Source of the DNA: JBBQKP01 sp038326995 | Lineage (GTDB): Bacteria; Planctomycetota; Phycisphaerae; Tepidisphaerales; Tepidisphaeraceae | Reading direction: 5' to 3' | Assembly: GCA_038326995.1 (NCBI GenBank) | Contig: JBBQKP010000089.1 | Span: forward strand, 1 to 12,906 | Length of the DNA stretch: 12,906 bases | Shown: one piece after another, positions 6,611 to 12,552 of the stretch | Position numbering within the stretch: position 1 is the first letter of the stretch | How the letters are laid out: every line of letters begins with the position of its first letter | Notes under the pieces: model-generated | The model's input: only the letters and a program-made list of their open reading frames with translations | The model's database searches: none | Told to the model about the DNA's origin: nothing | Program-made: the position numbers and the translations under genes

Positions 6611-7017
6611 GGCAGGGCCGAGTGCACGGTTTTCGGGTCGACGAGGGTGAGATCAATCCGGGGTAAATCCAGCGTCGTCCAACCCGATTGATCGGCCGAA
6701 AGTTCGCGGTAGAAGCACGACCGATAGCCGTCATGACATGCGACGCCGATCTGTTCGACTTCGATCAGCAAAACGTCCTGATCGCAATCTGTTCGAATGG
6801 ATCGCACTTTCTGTAGATGGCCCGAAGTTTCGCCCTTGAGCCAGAGTTTGCCTCTGCTGCGTGACCAATAATGACACAGACCCGTTTCGACTGTTTTTTC
6901 AAAGCTGAAACGGTTCATAAACGCGAACATGAGCACATCCTTTGTTTCAAAATCCTGAATGATCGCGGGGATGAGTGCTTTGTCGTCGAACTTGAGTGAG
7001 TCGAGCGGGGAGGGCAT
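6607..7017 (-). CDS. hisI: Phosphoribosyl-AMP cyclohydrolase
   Basis: A 136-residue protein, complete for stand-alone HisI without a fused HisE domain. HisI opens the purine ring of phosphoribosyl-AMP, the third step of histidine synthesis, in the cytoplasm. Recognisable motifs: HYWSRSRGKLWLKGETSGH (49-67), IRTDCDQD (74-81, metal-binding aspartates) and IGVACHDGYRSCFYR (90-104, with the zinc cysteines Cys94 and Cys101; a further zinc Cys is expected at 78). The start at 7017 gives MPSPLDSLKF, a normal N-terminus. No other his gene is in view. Its stop codon overlaps the start of the TrkH-like gene by four bases, an unusual partner for histidine synthesis. A TATCAT box lies 7 bases upstream of the ATG. 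Confidence 0.97.
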   Translation of the reverse strand: MPSPLDSLKFDDKALIPAIIQDFETKDVLMFAFMNRFSFEKTVETGLCHYWSRSRGKLWLKGETSGHLQKVRSIRTDCDQDVLLIEVEQIGVACHDGYRSCFYRELSADQSGWTTLDLPRIDLTLVDPKTVHSALP

Positions 7018-7024
7018 GGGCGAG

Positions 7025-7047
7025 ATGATAAGGATGTCGACGTCGAC
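7025..7047 (-). promoter_or_regulatory. Possible hisI -10 box (TATCAT) beside a GTCGAC doublet
   Basis: On the minus strand TATCAT (7030 to 7025) matches five of six -10 bases and ends 7 bases before the hisI ATG, so the message would be leaderless or nearly so. Just upstream, at 7036-7047, two copies of the palindrome GTCGAC stand side by side and form a perfect 12-bp palindrome at the place a repressor or -35 contact would fall. No good -35 hexamer is seen. The assignment is tentative. Confidence 0.3.
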
Positions 7048-7194
7048 TGGGTAGTGGGCGTTGATGCGTGCCTGAGGCGACTCAGTTGCCCCACACGCCC
7101 GTCACGAATTACCCCATTTGAACGAAAAAAAATTATTGGCGCGAGAAAAAGCTGTCGCGGGCGCTTCTGTTCCTGCACGAAAATCCGTTGGCTG

Positions 7195-7200
7195 TATTAT
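7195..7200 (+). promoter_or_regulatory. Possible -10 box (TATTAT)
   Basis: TATTAT matches five of six -10 bases and lies 15 bases before the ATG at 7216, giving a predicted leader of about 9 nt. No convincing -35 hexamer is present. Confidence 0.3.
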
Positions 7201-7215
7201 CCCGGTCACGAGCGA

Positions 7216-7575
7216 ATGGAACTTGCTCTTTTGAAAGGAATACGCACGGTGGCCCAGATCGACCTTCACATGCTTCAACAGCACCGCCAGATTCGCGACT
7301 TGCCGTTGCATTTGGTGTTTCGTTACGAAATCGCACTCCCGCTCCAGCAGATGCTGAGGCTTTACACGGTGGGAAGCTTTTTGCGAGCGTGGGACGACAT
7401 CAGCTCGCAGCGTACGATCGAGCAGCTTTTTGACGACCCCGACCAAGCCCGACATGCCGCGGCAACGTGTGCGGCTTGGGTCGGCTGGAGCAATGCCGCC
7501 GCGCCCTCGCCGACGATTGGCTGGTGGCGTGATGACGTGTTCCCCGACACGTCCGCATCCGCGAAAATCGAGTAG
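7216..7575 (+). CDS. Hypothetical protein, 119 residues, no family recognised
   Basis: The reading frame has codon use like its neighbours (third positions rich in G and C) and a plausible soluble, helical composition. Residues 12-75 are rich in Leu, Gln, Arg and aromatics and look amphipathic; residues 80-110 carry five tryptophans (AAWVGWSNA, TIGWWRDDVF). I see no signal peptide, membrane helix or catalytic motif. Two starts compete: ATG at 7216, after a TATTAT box, and GTG at 7249, preceded by AAAGGAA at 7234-7240 with good Shine-Dalgarno spacing. The frame opens upstream to 7054, but those residues look non-coding. It is followed 60 bp later by an intrinsic terminator on the same strand, which supports its being a real transcription unit. 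It stands alone, divergent from hisI. Confidence 0.6.
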   Translation: MELALLKGIRTVAQIDLHMLQQHRQIRDLPLHLVFRYEIALPLQQMLRLYTVGSFLRAWDDISSQRTIEQLFDDPDQARHAAATCAAWVGWSNAAAPSPTIGWWRDDVFPDTSASAKIE

Positions 7576-7635
7576 CCCAGACGTTCGTCGATTGTAGCGA
7601 TTCGACTGGCTTGCCAGTTTGTCGAGTGCTTTGTC

Positions 7636-7658
7636 ATCCCGAAATCTGCGGGATTTTT
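7636..7658 (+). terminator. Intrinsic terminator after the orphan gene
   Basis: ATCCCG (7636-7641) pairs perfectly with CGGGAT (7649-7654) around a seven-base loop, and the stem runs straight into five T residues (7654-7658). It lies 60 bp downstream of the stop at 7575 and fits rho-independent termination of that transcript. Confidence 0.65.
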
Positions 7659-7724
7659 CTGACGTCTGTCTGACGTCTATTGGACGTCTGTCTAACGTCT
7701 ATTGGACGTCTGTCTGACGTCTTT
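7659..7724. repeat. Six 11-bp tandem repeats, core GACGTCTGT/GACGTCTAT
   Basis: Units begin at 7659, 7670, 7681, 7692, 7703 and 7714: CTGACGTCTGT, CTGACGTCTAT, TGGACGTCTGT, CTAACGTCTAT, TGGACGTCTGT, CTGACGTCTTT. Every unit contains ACGTC, and five of six contain the palindrome GACGTC. The endings GT and AT alternate, so a 22-bp higher-order unit is visible. There is no spacer between units, which rules out CRISPR. The period is one helical turn, as in the unrelated array at 1727-1770. The array follows directly on the terminator T-run. Confidence 0.9.
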
Positions 7725-7789
7725 CGGTGTCATTAAAATCTCGTCAGTGATCAACTTCCTACTTCGGCGTCTCTGAAGCTGATTCCCGC

Positions 7790-7859
7790 GTAGCCGCCAG
7801 CTTGCTGGTGCTTGATGTACAATTCGGGGCCAACAAAGCACCAGCAAGCTGGCGGCTAC
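7790..7859. repeat. Perfect 24-bp inverted repeat, REP- or MITE-like element
   Basis: The left arm 7790-7813 (beginning GTAGCCGCCAGC) and right arm 7836-7859 (ending GCTGGCGGCTAC) are perfect reverse complements, separated by 22 bases. Each arm also contains its own near-palindrome (CCAGC-TT-GCTGG on the left, CCAGC-AA-GCTGG on the right), so each can fold alone or both can form one long cruciform or hairpin. I recall very similar GTAGCCGCCAGCTTGCTGG strings scattered through planctomycete genomes, which suggests a dispersed repeat family; this is memory, not a search. No transposase is nearby and no target duplication is obvious. Confidence 0.85.
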
Positions 7860-8060
7860 TCTTAGGAAAGCGATGCGTTTTATTTCGTTGCATCACGGGT
7901 GTAAAGTCACCATCTCTCGACCACTCGCTTGTCCTGTCACTTCACCTGTCGCTCATCTCGTTCTTTTCGTTATGAATCGTCTATTCGTCCGCGCCACTAA
8001 AAATATCAACCATACGAAATTTGGGGCGTAACAGTGCACGAGCACCTCAAGCAGGCCAGT

Positions 8061-10847
8061 TCAAGAAGCCCGCTTCGGCAGCTCGTCCAACAGTTTCATG
8101 AGGTTGTCGATGTCGACCGGTTTGACCAAATGCCCGTCGAACCCGGCCTCTTTGGATTTGAGTCGATCCTCCTCCTGCCCCCATCCTGTCAGCGCCACGA
8201 TCATCATGGTTTTGCCCCACGGCTGTTCGCGAATCTTGCGGCAAACATCAAAGCCGTTCAATTTCGGCAAACCAATGTCGAGCAGCACCGCTTCGGGCAT
8301 GAACGTTTCCGCTGTCTCGACGGCTTCCAGGCCGTCGTACGCGATGGCCGTCGTGTGGCCGGTCAGTCCCAGCAACTCCGCCAGTGAGGTTGCCGAGTCA
8401 CGATTGTCATCGACAACAAGAATGCGCCGGGCGATCGTCACTTTCAAACTGCCGACGCTCGGCACGGGTATGAGCGATTCGGGCGTTTCAACCATGATCG
8501 GCAAACGCACGACAAACTCACTTCCATGCCCCAGACCATCACTTTGAACTTCCACCGTGCCCTCGTGCATCTCCACCAGGTTCTTCACTAGCGTCAGGCC
8601 GATACCCAATCCGCTGACAGAACGCTCGAGCGTTGTATCGATCTGCACGAACATTTCGAAGATGCGCGGCAGTTGGTCGGCCGCGATGCCGATGCCGTTG
8701 TCACGCAATCGGATCTCCGCTCGGTTGCCCTGGCGTTCGACGGTGAGACTCATCTTGCCGCCGTTGCGGGTGTACTTACATGCGTTGTTGAGCAGGTTGC
8801 CCAACACCTGCGCCAGTCGCGTCGGGTCGGCATTGAGATAGATCGGTAATGACGACACCGTGACCGTTAAAGTGTGGCCCATGCTCTCGCATTGCGGGCG
8901 GACAGCTTCGGCGGCGTGATGGATCGCGGATCCGAGTTCTATCCGTCCTCGGCGCAACTCGATCTTTCCGCGACTGATGCGGCTCACATCGAGCAGATCG
9001 TCCACCAATCTGACCATCTGGCCGACCTGACGCTCCATCATGGCAGACGCCGATTGAATGGCCTTATCCTCGGGTCGCTGAATTTCGCGGCTTGCTTTGA
9101 GCCGCATGATTTGCAACGCGTTGCGCATGGGCGCGAGTGGGTTGCGAAGTTCATGAGCCAGCATCGCCAGGAACTCGTTCTTTCGGCGGTCGGCCTCCTG
9201 CAAAGATTCTTCGTAGCGCTTACGCTCGGTGACATCGCGTGCGGCGGCGAACACGCCGCGCAGTTTTCGGTCGCGGTCGTGGAAGGTCGTCGCGTTGTAC
9301 GAGACCACGGTTTCCTTGCCGTCTCTCGCGCGGGCCGTCAGTTCGTAGTCGGTGACTTTGCCTTCGCTGAGCACCAGCTTGATCGCCGCCTCGGCACGCG
9401 CCGGGTCGGTGAAGTAGTCCTTGAACGGCGCGCCGATCAGTTCGTCGCGCGTGCATCCCGTTAGCGCCTCCATCTGCTTGTTCACGTCGGTGATAATGCC
9501 GCGCGGGTCGGTGGCCATCAGCGCGTCGATGTTCGATTCAATCAGCGAGCGCGTGTAAAATTGTTGATCACGCACGGCCTGGTCGAGCAGCATCCGCTCG
9601 GCTTCCACTTGCTTTCGTGCGGTGTTGTCGGTGCCGATCAGCAGGTAACCAATGATGGTGTTCGCGACATCTCGCAGGGCAGTGACCGAAACGACGGCGG
9701 GAAAACGGCTGCCGTCCTTGCGGATGTAGGTCAGTTCGTAGATATCCTCGATCCCTCGTGAGGCCTTGAACACCAATGCCTCGAATCCCGGAGTGATTGG
9801 AGTTTGAAGTTCGACGCTCAGCGCTTTGGCACGCGCGATCACTTCCTGCGGATCGGAAATGTCGGCGGGCGTGATCTTGTTCATCACCTCGGCCGCGGTA
9901 TAGCCCAACATTTTTTCCGCACCGACGTTGAAAATTTGTATGACGCCTTTCGCATCGGTGGCGATGCTGGAAAAGTTGGCGCTGTTGAAGATCGCGCTTT
10001 GCAACGCGCCCGCTTTGACTAACGCCTCTTCGGCCTGCTTACGTGCGGTGTTGTCGGTGCCGATCAAGAGGTAACCGATGATGGTGTTCCCGACATCGCG
10101 CAGGGCCGTCACCGACACGACGGCGGGAAAACGGCTGCCGTCCTTGCGGATGTAGGTCAGTTCGTAGATGTCCTCGATACCTCGGGAGGCCTTGAACACC
10201 AACGCCTCGAATCCCGGCGTGATTTGAGTTCCCAGTTCGACGCTCAGCGCTTTGGCACGCGCGATCACTTCCTGCGGATCAGAAATGTCGGCAGGCGTGA
10301 TTTTGTTCATCACGTCGGCGGCCGTATAGCCCAACATTTTTTCCGCACCGACGTTGAAGATCTGAATCACTCCGTTGGCATCGGTGGCGATGCTGGAAAA
10401 GTTGGCGCTATTGAAGATTGCCACTTGCAACGCCCCCGCCTGAAGCAACGCCTCTTCCGCACGCTTGCGAGGAGTCACATCCTCCATGGCCAGCACAAGC
10501 AATTCGCCGTGTCGACCCGATTCGAGCTTTCGCGCGTTGAGCAGCATCACCCGTCGGCCGATGATGGGAAAAGTGTGCTCGAGCTCGAAATTTTCAAAGA
10601 CTGAACTTTTGGGAACAATATCCTCCAAAAGGGTTCGCAGATCGGGCGTATCCCACTGACCATTTCCAAGCTCGTAAATCAGGCGGCCTTCGGTCTCTTT
10701 CGGGGAGACGTGAAACTTGTGGTAGAAAGCTCGATTCGCCGATCTGACGCGCAGGGCCGCATCAAGGATGAGCAGCGGTTCGCGCACTGTATCCACGATG
10801 TTCTGCGCATAGATTTCGATATCTTCATCAAGCGACTCGATTGTCAT
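8061..10847 (-). CDS. Soluble hybrid sensor histidine kinase: four PAS, HisKA, HATPase, receiver
   Basis: A 928-residue protein without membrane helices, so probably a cytoplasmic sensor. Domains in order: PAS1 (about 10-125), of the type often fused to CheB/CheR proteins; PAS2 (about 135-270) and PAS3 (about 277-412), nearly identical; PAS4 (about 430-545); HisKA with FLAMLAHELRNP, phosphoacceptor His565; HATPase with N-box NLLNNA (684-689), G1 DNGIGI (716-721) and G2 GLGIG (746-750); and a C-terminal receiver with Asp813/Asp814, phospho-acceptor Asp857 (LLDIGLP), Thr887 and Lys909. All catalytic residues are present. The mechanism is autophosphorylation on His, then transfer to the fused receiver; output would need a further partner, not seen nearby. 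The ligand or cofactor of the PAS domains cannot be told. AGAGAG about 11-16 bases before the ATG is a possible ribosome site. Confidence 0.95.
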   Translation of the reverse strand: MTIESLDEDIEIYAQNIVDTVREPLLILDAALRVRSANRAFYHKFHVSPKETEGRLIYELGNGQWDTPDLRTLLEDIVPKSSVFENFELEHTFPIIGRRVMLLNARKLESGRHGELLVLAMEDVTPRKRAEEALLQAGALQVAIFNSANFSSIATDANGVIQIFNVGAEKMLGYTAADVMNKITPADISDPQEVIARAKALSVELGTQITPGFEALVFKASRGIEDIYELTYIRKDGSRFPAVVSVTALRDVGNTIIGYLLIGTDNTARKQAEEALVKAGALQSAIFNSANFSSIATDAKGVIQIFNVGAEKMLGYTAAEVMNKITPADISDPQEVIARAKALSVELQTPITPGFEALVFKASRGIEDIYELTYIRKDGSRFPAVVSVTALRDVANTIIGYLLIGTDNTARKQVEAERMLLDQAVRDQQFYTRSLIESNIDALMATDPRGIITDVNKQMEALTGCTRDELIGAPFKDYFTDPARAEAAIKLVLSEGKVTDYELTARARDGKETVVSYNATTFHDRDRKLRGVFAAARDVTERKRYEESLQEADRRKNEFLAMLAHELRNPLAPMRNALQIMRLKASREIQRPEDKAIQSASAMMERQVGQMVRLVDDLLDVSRISRGKIELRRGRIELGSAIHHAAEAVRPQCESMGHTLTVTVSSLPIYLNADPTRLAQVLGNLLNNACKYTRNGGKMSLTVERQGNRAEIRLRDNGIGIAADQLPRIFEMFVQIDTTLERSVSGLGIGLTLVKNLVEMHEGTVEVQSDGLGHGSEFVVRLPIMVETPESLIPVPSVGSLKVTIARRILVVDDNRDSATSLAELLGLTGHTTAIAYDGLEAVETAETFMPEAVLLDIGLPKLNGFDVCRKIREQPWGKTMMIVALTGWGQEEDRLKSKEAGFDGHLVKPVDIDNLMKLLDELPKRAS
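9606..10457 (-). repeat. In-frame tandem duplication of a 426-bp PAS module
   Basis: Copy 1 is 10032-10457 (residues 131-272) and copy 2 is 9606-10031 (residues 273-414); the period is exactly 426 bp, or 142 codons. The two protein copies are nearly identical, with changes such as TAADV/TAAEV and ELGTQ/ELQTP. The DNA copies differ at scattered sites, many of them third codon positions, and look about 90% alike by eye. The duplication covers the whole PAS domain plus its linker (NTARKQ, then EEAL), so the reading frame and linker phase are preserved. Confidence 0.9.
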
Positions 10848-10905
10848 GTAACGTCTTCTCTCTTTGAAGTATGAATCGGCAGGTCTGATTCAAAGGCTGC
10901 AGAGT

Positions 10906-11035
10906 CATGAGGAGAACAAAGACCTCATGCGTCATCAGCGTGGTTTTCAATACAGGATCACTATTTACAGTGTTTCTCCGGGACGGGGCATCGGGCCAAA
11001 CCCCATGATGGAATGACTTTCCGGGGACGGGCATC
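10906..11035. promoter_or_regulatory. Hairpin and direct repeats in the kinase/yihY divergent spacer
   Basis: The 276-bp spacer between the divergent kinase and YihY-family genes holds a perfect hairpin, CATGAGG (10906-10912) with CCTCATG (10923-10929). It also holds two similar 15-mers, CCGGGACGGGGCATC (10978-10992) and CCGGGGACGGGCATC (11021-11035), 43 bp apart, about four helical turns. These may be regulator sites for either gene. No firm promoter hexamers were found. Confidence 0.35.
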
Positions 11036-11123
11036 TGAGGTCTGCGGAGGTGGAAGCACATGGAGAGCCGTCTATTTCGCCCCGATTGCTCTTGCGTCTT
11101 CGCCGCCGCACAATGTCGCACCT

Positions 11124-12110
11124 ATGGCCAGGTTGAGAGATGTCCCATTCGTAATAAAAACGGTAGGCCCTGTGGGGTTTTGCCGGAAAGTCGTTTCTGA
11201 GATCGCCGAGGACGACATTTTTGCAATGGCGGCGGCGATGGCGTACTCGTGGGTGTTCGCGATTTTTCCGTTCCTCATCTTCCTGATCTCCCTCACGCCC
11301 ATGCTGCCACAAACCGTTCGCGATTCGACTTTGAACAACCTTCGCGAATCGATTCAGACGCTACCCAAGAGCAGTAGTGATACCATCATGACGAATGTCG
11401 ATGCGATGATTAATCAGAAGCAAGGGGCCGTGCTTTCGGTGAGTTTGCTGATCACGCTCTGGGCGGCGGGGGGCGGGATGCGTGCGACAATGGGGGCACT
11501 GGACCGCTGTTATGATGTGACAAGGGGCAGGCCGTTCTGGCTCAACTGGCTTGTTGCGATGGCGATCACGATCAGTGCGTTTGTGCTGATCGTCTGTGTG
11601 ATCGTGTTGATTCCGATCGGCAACATCGTGGTGGCGTTTATGAGCAAGTATCAGTGGTTCGTGCACCTGCAATGGGCGGTGGATCTTGCTCGATACACGA
11701 TCGGCGTGACGCTGTTAATGGCGGTCGTCAGCATGGTCTACCAGTTCGGGCCGAGCGTCAGACGCCGGTGGACGTTGATCACGCCGGGCGCTGTGTTTTG
11801 CGTGCTGGCGATTCTCGCGATCGGATGGGCATTCAACTTATACATCAGCAAGTGGGGTGAAGCATCCTATCTGAAAACGTATGGGGCGATCGCAGGCGTC
11901 GTGCTGCTGCTGATGGTTTTTTATATTTATGCGATTGTCTTCTTGATCGGGGCGGAGATCAACAGCGAAATCGACTTCGCCGTGACCGGGATGGCCATCG
12001 CCGGTAAAGAGGGCGACCCGCTGCCCAAGCTCTACGACACGGCCGAGGCGGCTGATTTCCGCAAACAAATGGCCAAACGGCAGGTCGTGGTTCGAGACGG
12101 GTCGTCATAA
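11124..12110 (+). CDS. YihY/BrkB-family inner membrane protein
   Basis: A 328-residue protein with about six membrane helices, at roughly residues 38-58, 104-122, 142-173, 193-212, 224-246 and 258-285. Family landmarks: AMAAAMAYSWVFAIFPFLIF near the N-terminus, LWAAGGGMRATMGALDRCYD in the middle, and YGAIAGVVLLLMVFYIYAIV followed by GAEINSEI near the end. The family (YihY, BrkB) was once labelled ribonuclease BN, but that activity belongs to another protein; a transport or envelope role is assumed and unproven. The start at 11124 (MARLRDVPFV) is chosen over the longer frame from 11013, whose extra 37 residues look non-coding. It is divergent from the histidine kinase and is followed by a likely terminator before rpoB. 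Confidence 0.93.
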   Translation: MARLRDVPFVIKTVGPVGFCRKVVSEIAEDDIFAMAAAMAYSWVFAIFPFLIFLISLTPMLPQTVRDSTLNNLRESIQTLPKSSSDTIMTNVDAMINQKQGAVLSVSLLITLWAAGGGMRATMGALDRCYDVTRGRPFWLNWLVAMAITISAFVLIVCVIVLIPIGNIVVAFMSKYQWFVHLQWAVDLARYTIGVTLLMAVVSMVYQFGPSVRRRWTLITPGAVFCVLAILAIGWAFNLYISKWGEASYLKTYGAIAGVVLLLMVFYIYAIVFLIGAEINSEIDFAVTGMAIAGKEGDPLPKLYDTAEAADFRKQMAKRQVVVRDGSS

Positions 12111-12143
12111 GTATTTGGCGGCTCGACCACCTCAGGCGACGCG

Positions 12144-12179
12144 AATTTCGAACGTCAGGTGGACCTGATTGAAATTTTG
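12144..12179 (+). terminator. Possible terminator after the yihY-family gene
   Basis: AATTTC (12144-12149) pairs with GAAATT (12171-12176), and inside it TCAGGT (12155-12160) pairs with ACCTGA (12163-12168) around only two bases. A short T-run (12175-12178) overlaps the end of the outer stem. The internal loop is unequal and the T-run short, so termination strength is uncertain. Confidence 0.4.
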
Positions 12180-12190
12180 TGGTTGTGAAA

Positions 12191-12217
12191 CTTGACTGCT
12201 GTCAAGTGATGCATAAT
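12191..12217 (+). promoter_or_regulatory. TTGAC dyad and CATAAT box, candidate rpoB promoter/operator
   Basis: CTTGAC (12191-12196) and GTCAAG (12201-12206) form a perfect dyad around TGCT, and CATAAT (12212-12217, five of six -10 bases) follows. TTGACT (12192-12197) would be a good -35, but the spacer to CATAAT is only 14 bp, shorter than normal. The dyad could instead be an operator or an alternative sigma site. A start near 12224 would give a leader of about 330 nt before rpoB. Confidence 0.4.
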
Positions 12218-12265
12218 CTATGCCAAGCGTTGATCGCACAAAGCCTCAAACCATCTTAGACTTTT

Positions 12266-12512
12266 AGCCCGAGTTCTGTCAGTAGGCAGGATTACGGGCT
12301 GGTGTCACTTCGTTCCCTTAGCGTGAGCCAAGGGAACGAGGTCGGGTGGTGTTGTCGAGTGGTCAAATGCGTATGGCTGCCGGATAAGTCATACAAATCA
12401 TCTGCGTGCGGACGAGTCGAATCGTCACAGGTGAAGGGCTCAATACAGCGAGCTCGAGACAAAAACAGCAGGCCAGTTCCAGGCCAATTAGCGAGTTTCG
12501 TGCCGACGAAAC
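12266..12512 (+). ncRNA. Candidate structured leader RNA (or embedded small RNA) upstream of rpoB
   Basis: The 442-bp gap before rpoB has no gene but a chain of hairpins on the plus strand. (1) AGCCCG 12266-12271 with CGGGCT 12295-12300, enclosing CTGTC/GGCAG. (2) A 13-bp stem, 12307-12319 with 12330-12342, whose loop holds GC-GTGA-GC, a GNRA tetraloop form. (3) GTATGGCT 12371-12378 with AGTCATAC 12387-12394. (4) GACGA 12411-12415 with TCGTC 12422-12426. (5) GGGCTC 12436-12441 with GAGCTC 12450-12455. (6) GTTTCGT 12495-12501 with ACGAAAC 12506-12512 around GCCG. I recognise no known riboswitch, RNase P, tmRNA, SRP or 6S motif. It may be a cis-regulatory leader of rpoB or a separate small RNA. 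The pairings are hand-found and not energy-tested. Confidence 0.5.
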
Positions 12513-12552
12513 CCAATTGACCGGTCCTTTTGCAGCAAGTGGAAAAAAATAC

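Larger units (their letters stand above)
7576..8060. other. Gene-free stretch rich in repeats and hairpins
   Basis: 485 bases with no credible gene on either strand. In order it holds an intrinsic terminator (7636-7658), a six-unit 11-bp tandem array (7659-7724), a perfect 24-bp inverted repeat (7790-7859) and about 200 bases of unremarkable DNA (7860-8060). The last part has only a weak GATGC/GCATC hairpin (7872-7894) and GTGC-ACGA-GCAC (8034-8045) close to the 3' end of the histidine kinase gene. Repeats packed this densely between a small orphan gene and a large sensor gene mark the stretch as a likely insertion or expansion spot. Confidence 0.7.

Noticed and set aside
7102..7455. Minus-strand open frame opposite the orphan gene
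   Set aside because: Its codon pattern is poorer than that of the plus frame, which also has a matching downstream terminator.
7659..7724. Tandem array as a CRISPR
   Set aside because: Units are 11 bp with no spacers, and no cas genes are present.
8874..9464. Plus-strand open frames antisense to the histidine kinase
   Set aside because: The opposite frame carries all kinase motifs; the plus frames show no domain-like sequence.
11013..11123. 37-codon N-terminal extension of the YihY-family protein
   Set aside because: The residues are unlike the family N-terminus and cover the divergent regulatory spacer; MARLRD at 11124 fits better.
12341..12430. tRNA-like string (GTCGAGTGGTCAAATGCG, a middle hairpin, then GACGAGTCGAATCGTC)
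   Set aside because: The D-arm and T-arm resemblance is partial: the T-loop is one base short, the middle hairpin lacks a seven-base anticodon loop, and no acceptor stem pairs. At most it is a tRNA-like fold or chance.
12302..12520. Small open frames within the rpoB leader, both strands
   Set aside because: They start from weak codons, lack ribosome sites and coding bias, and coincide with the hairpin series.
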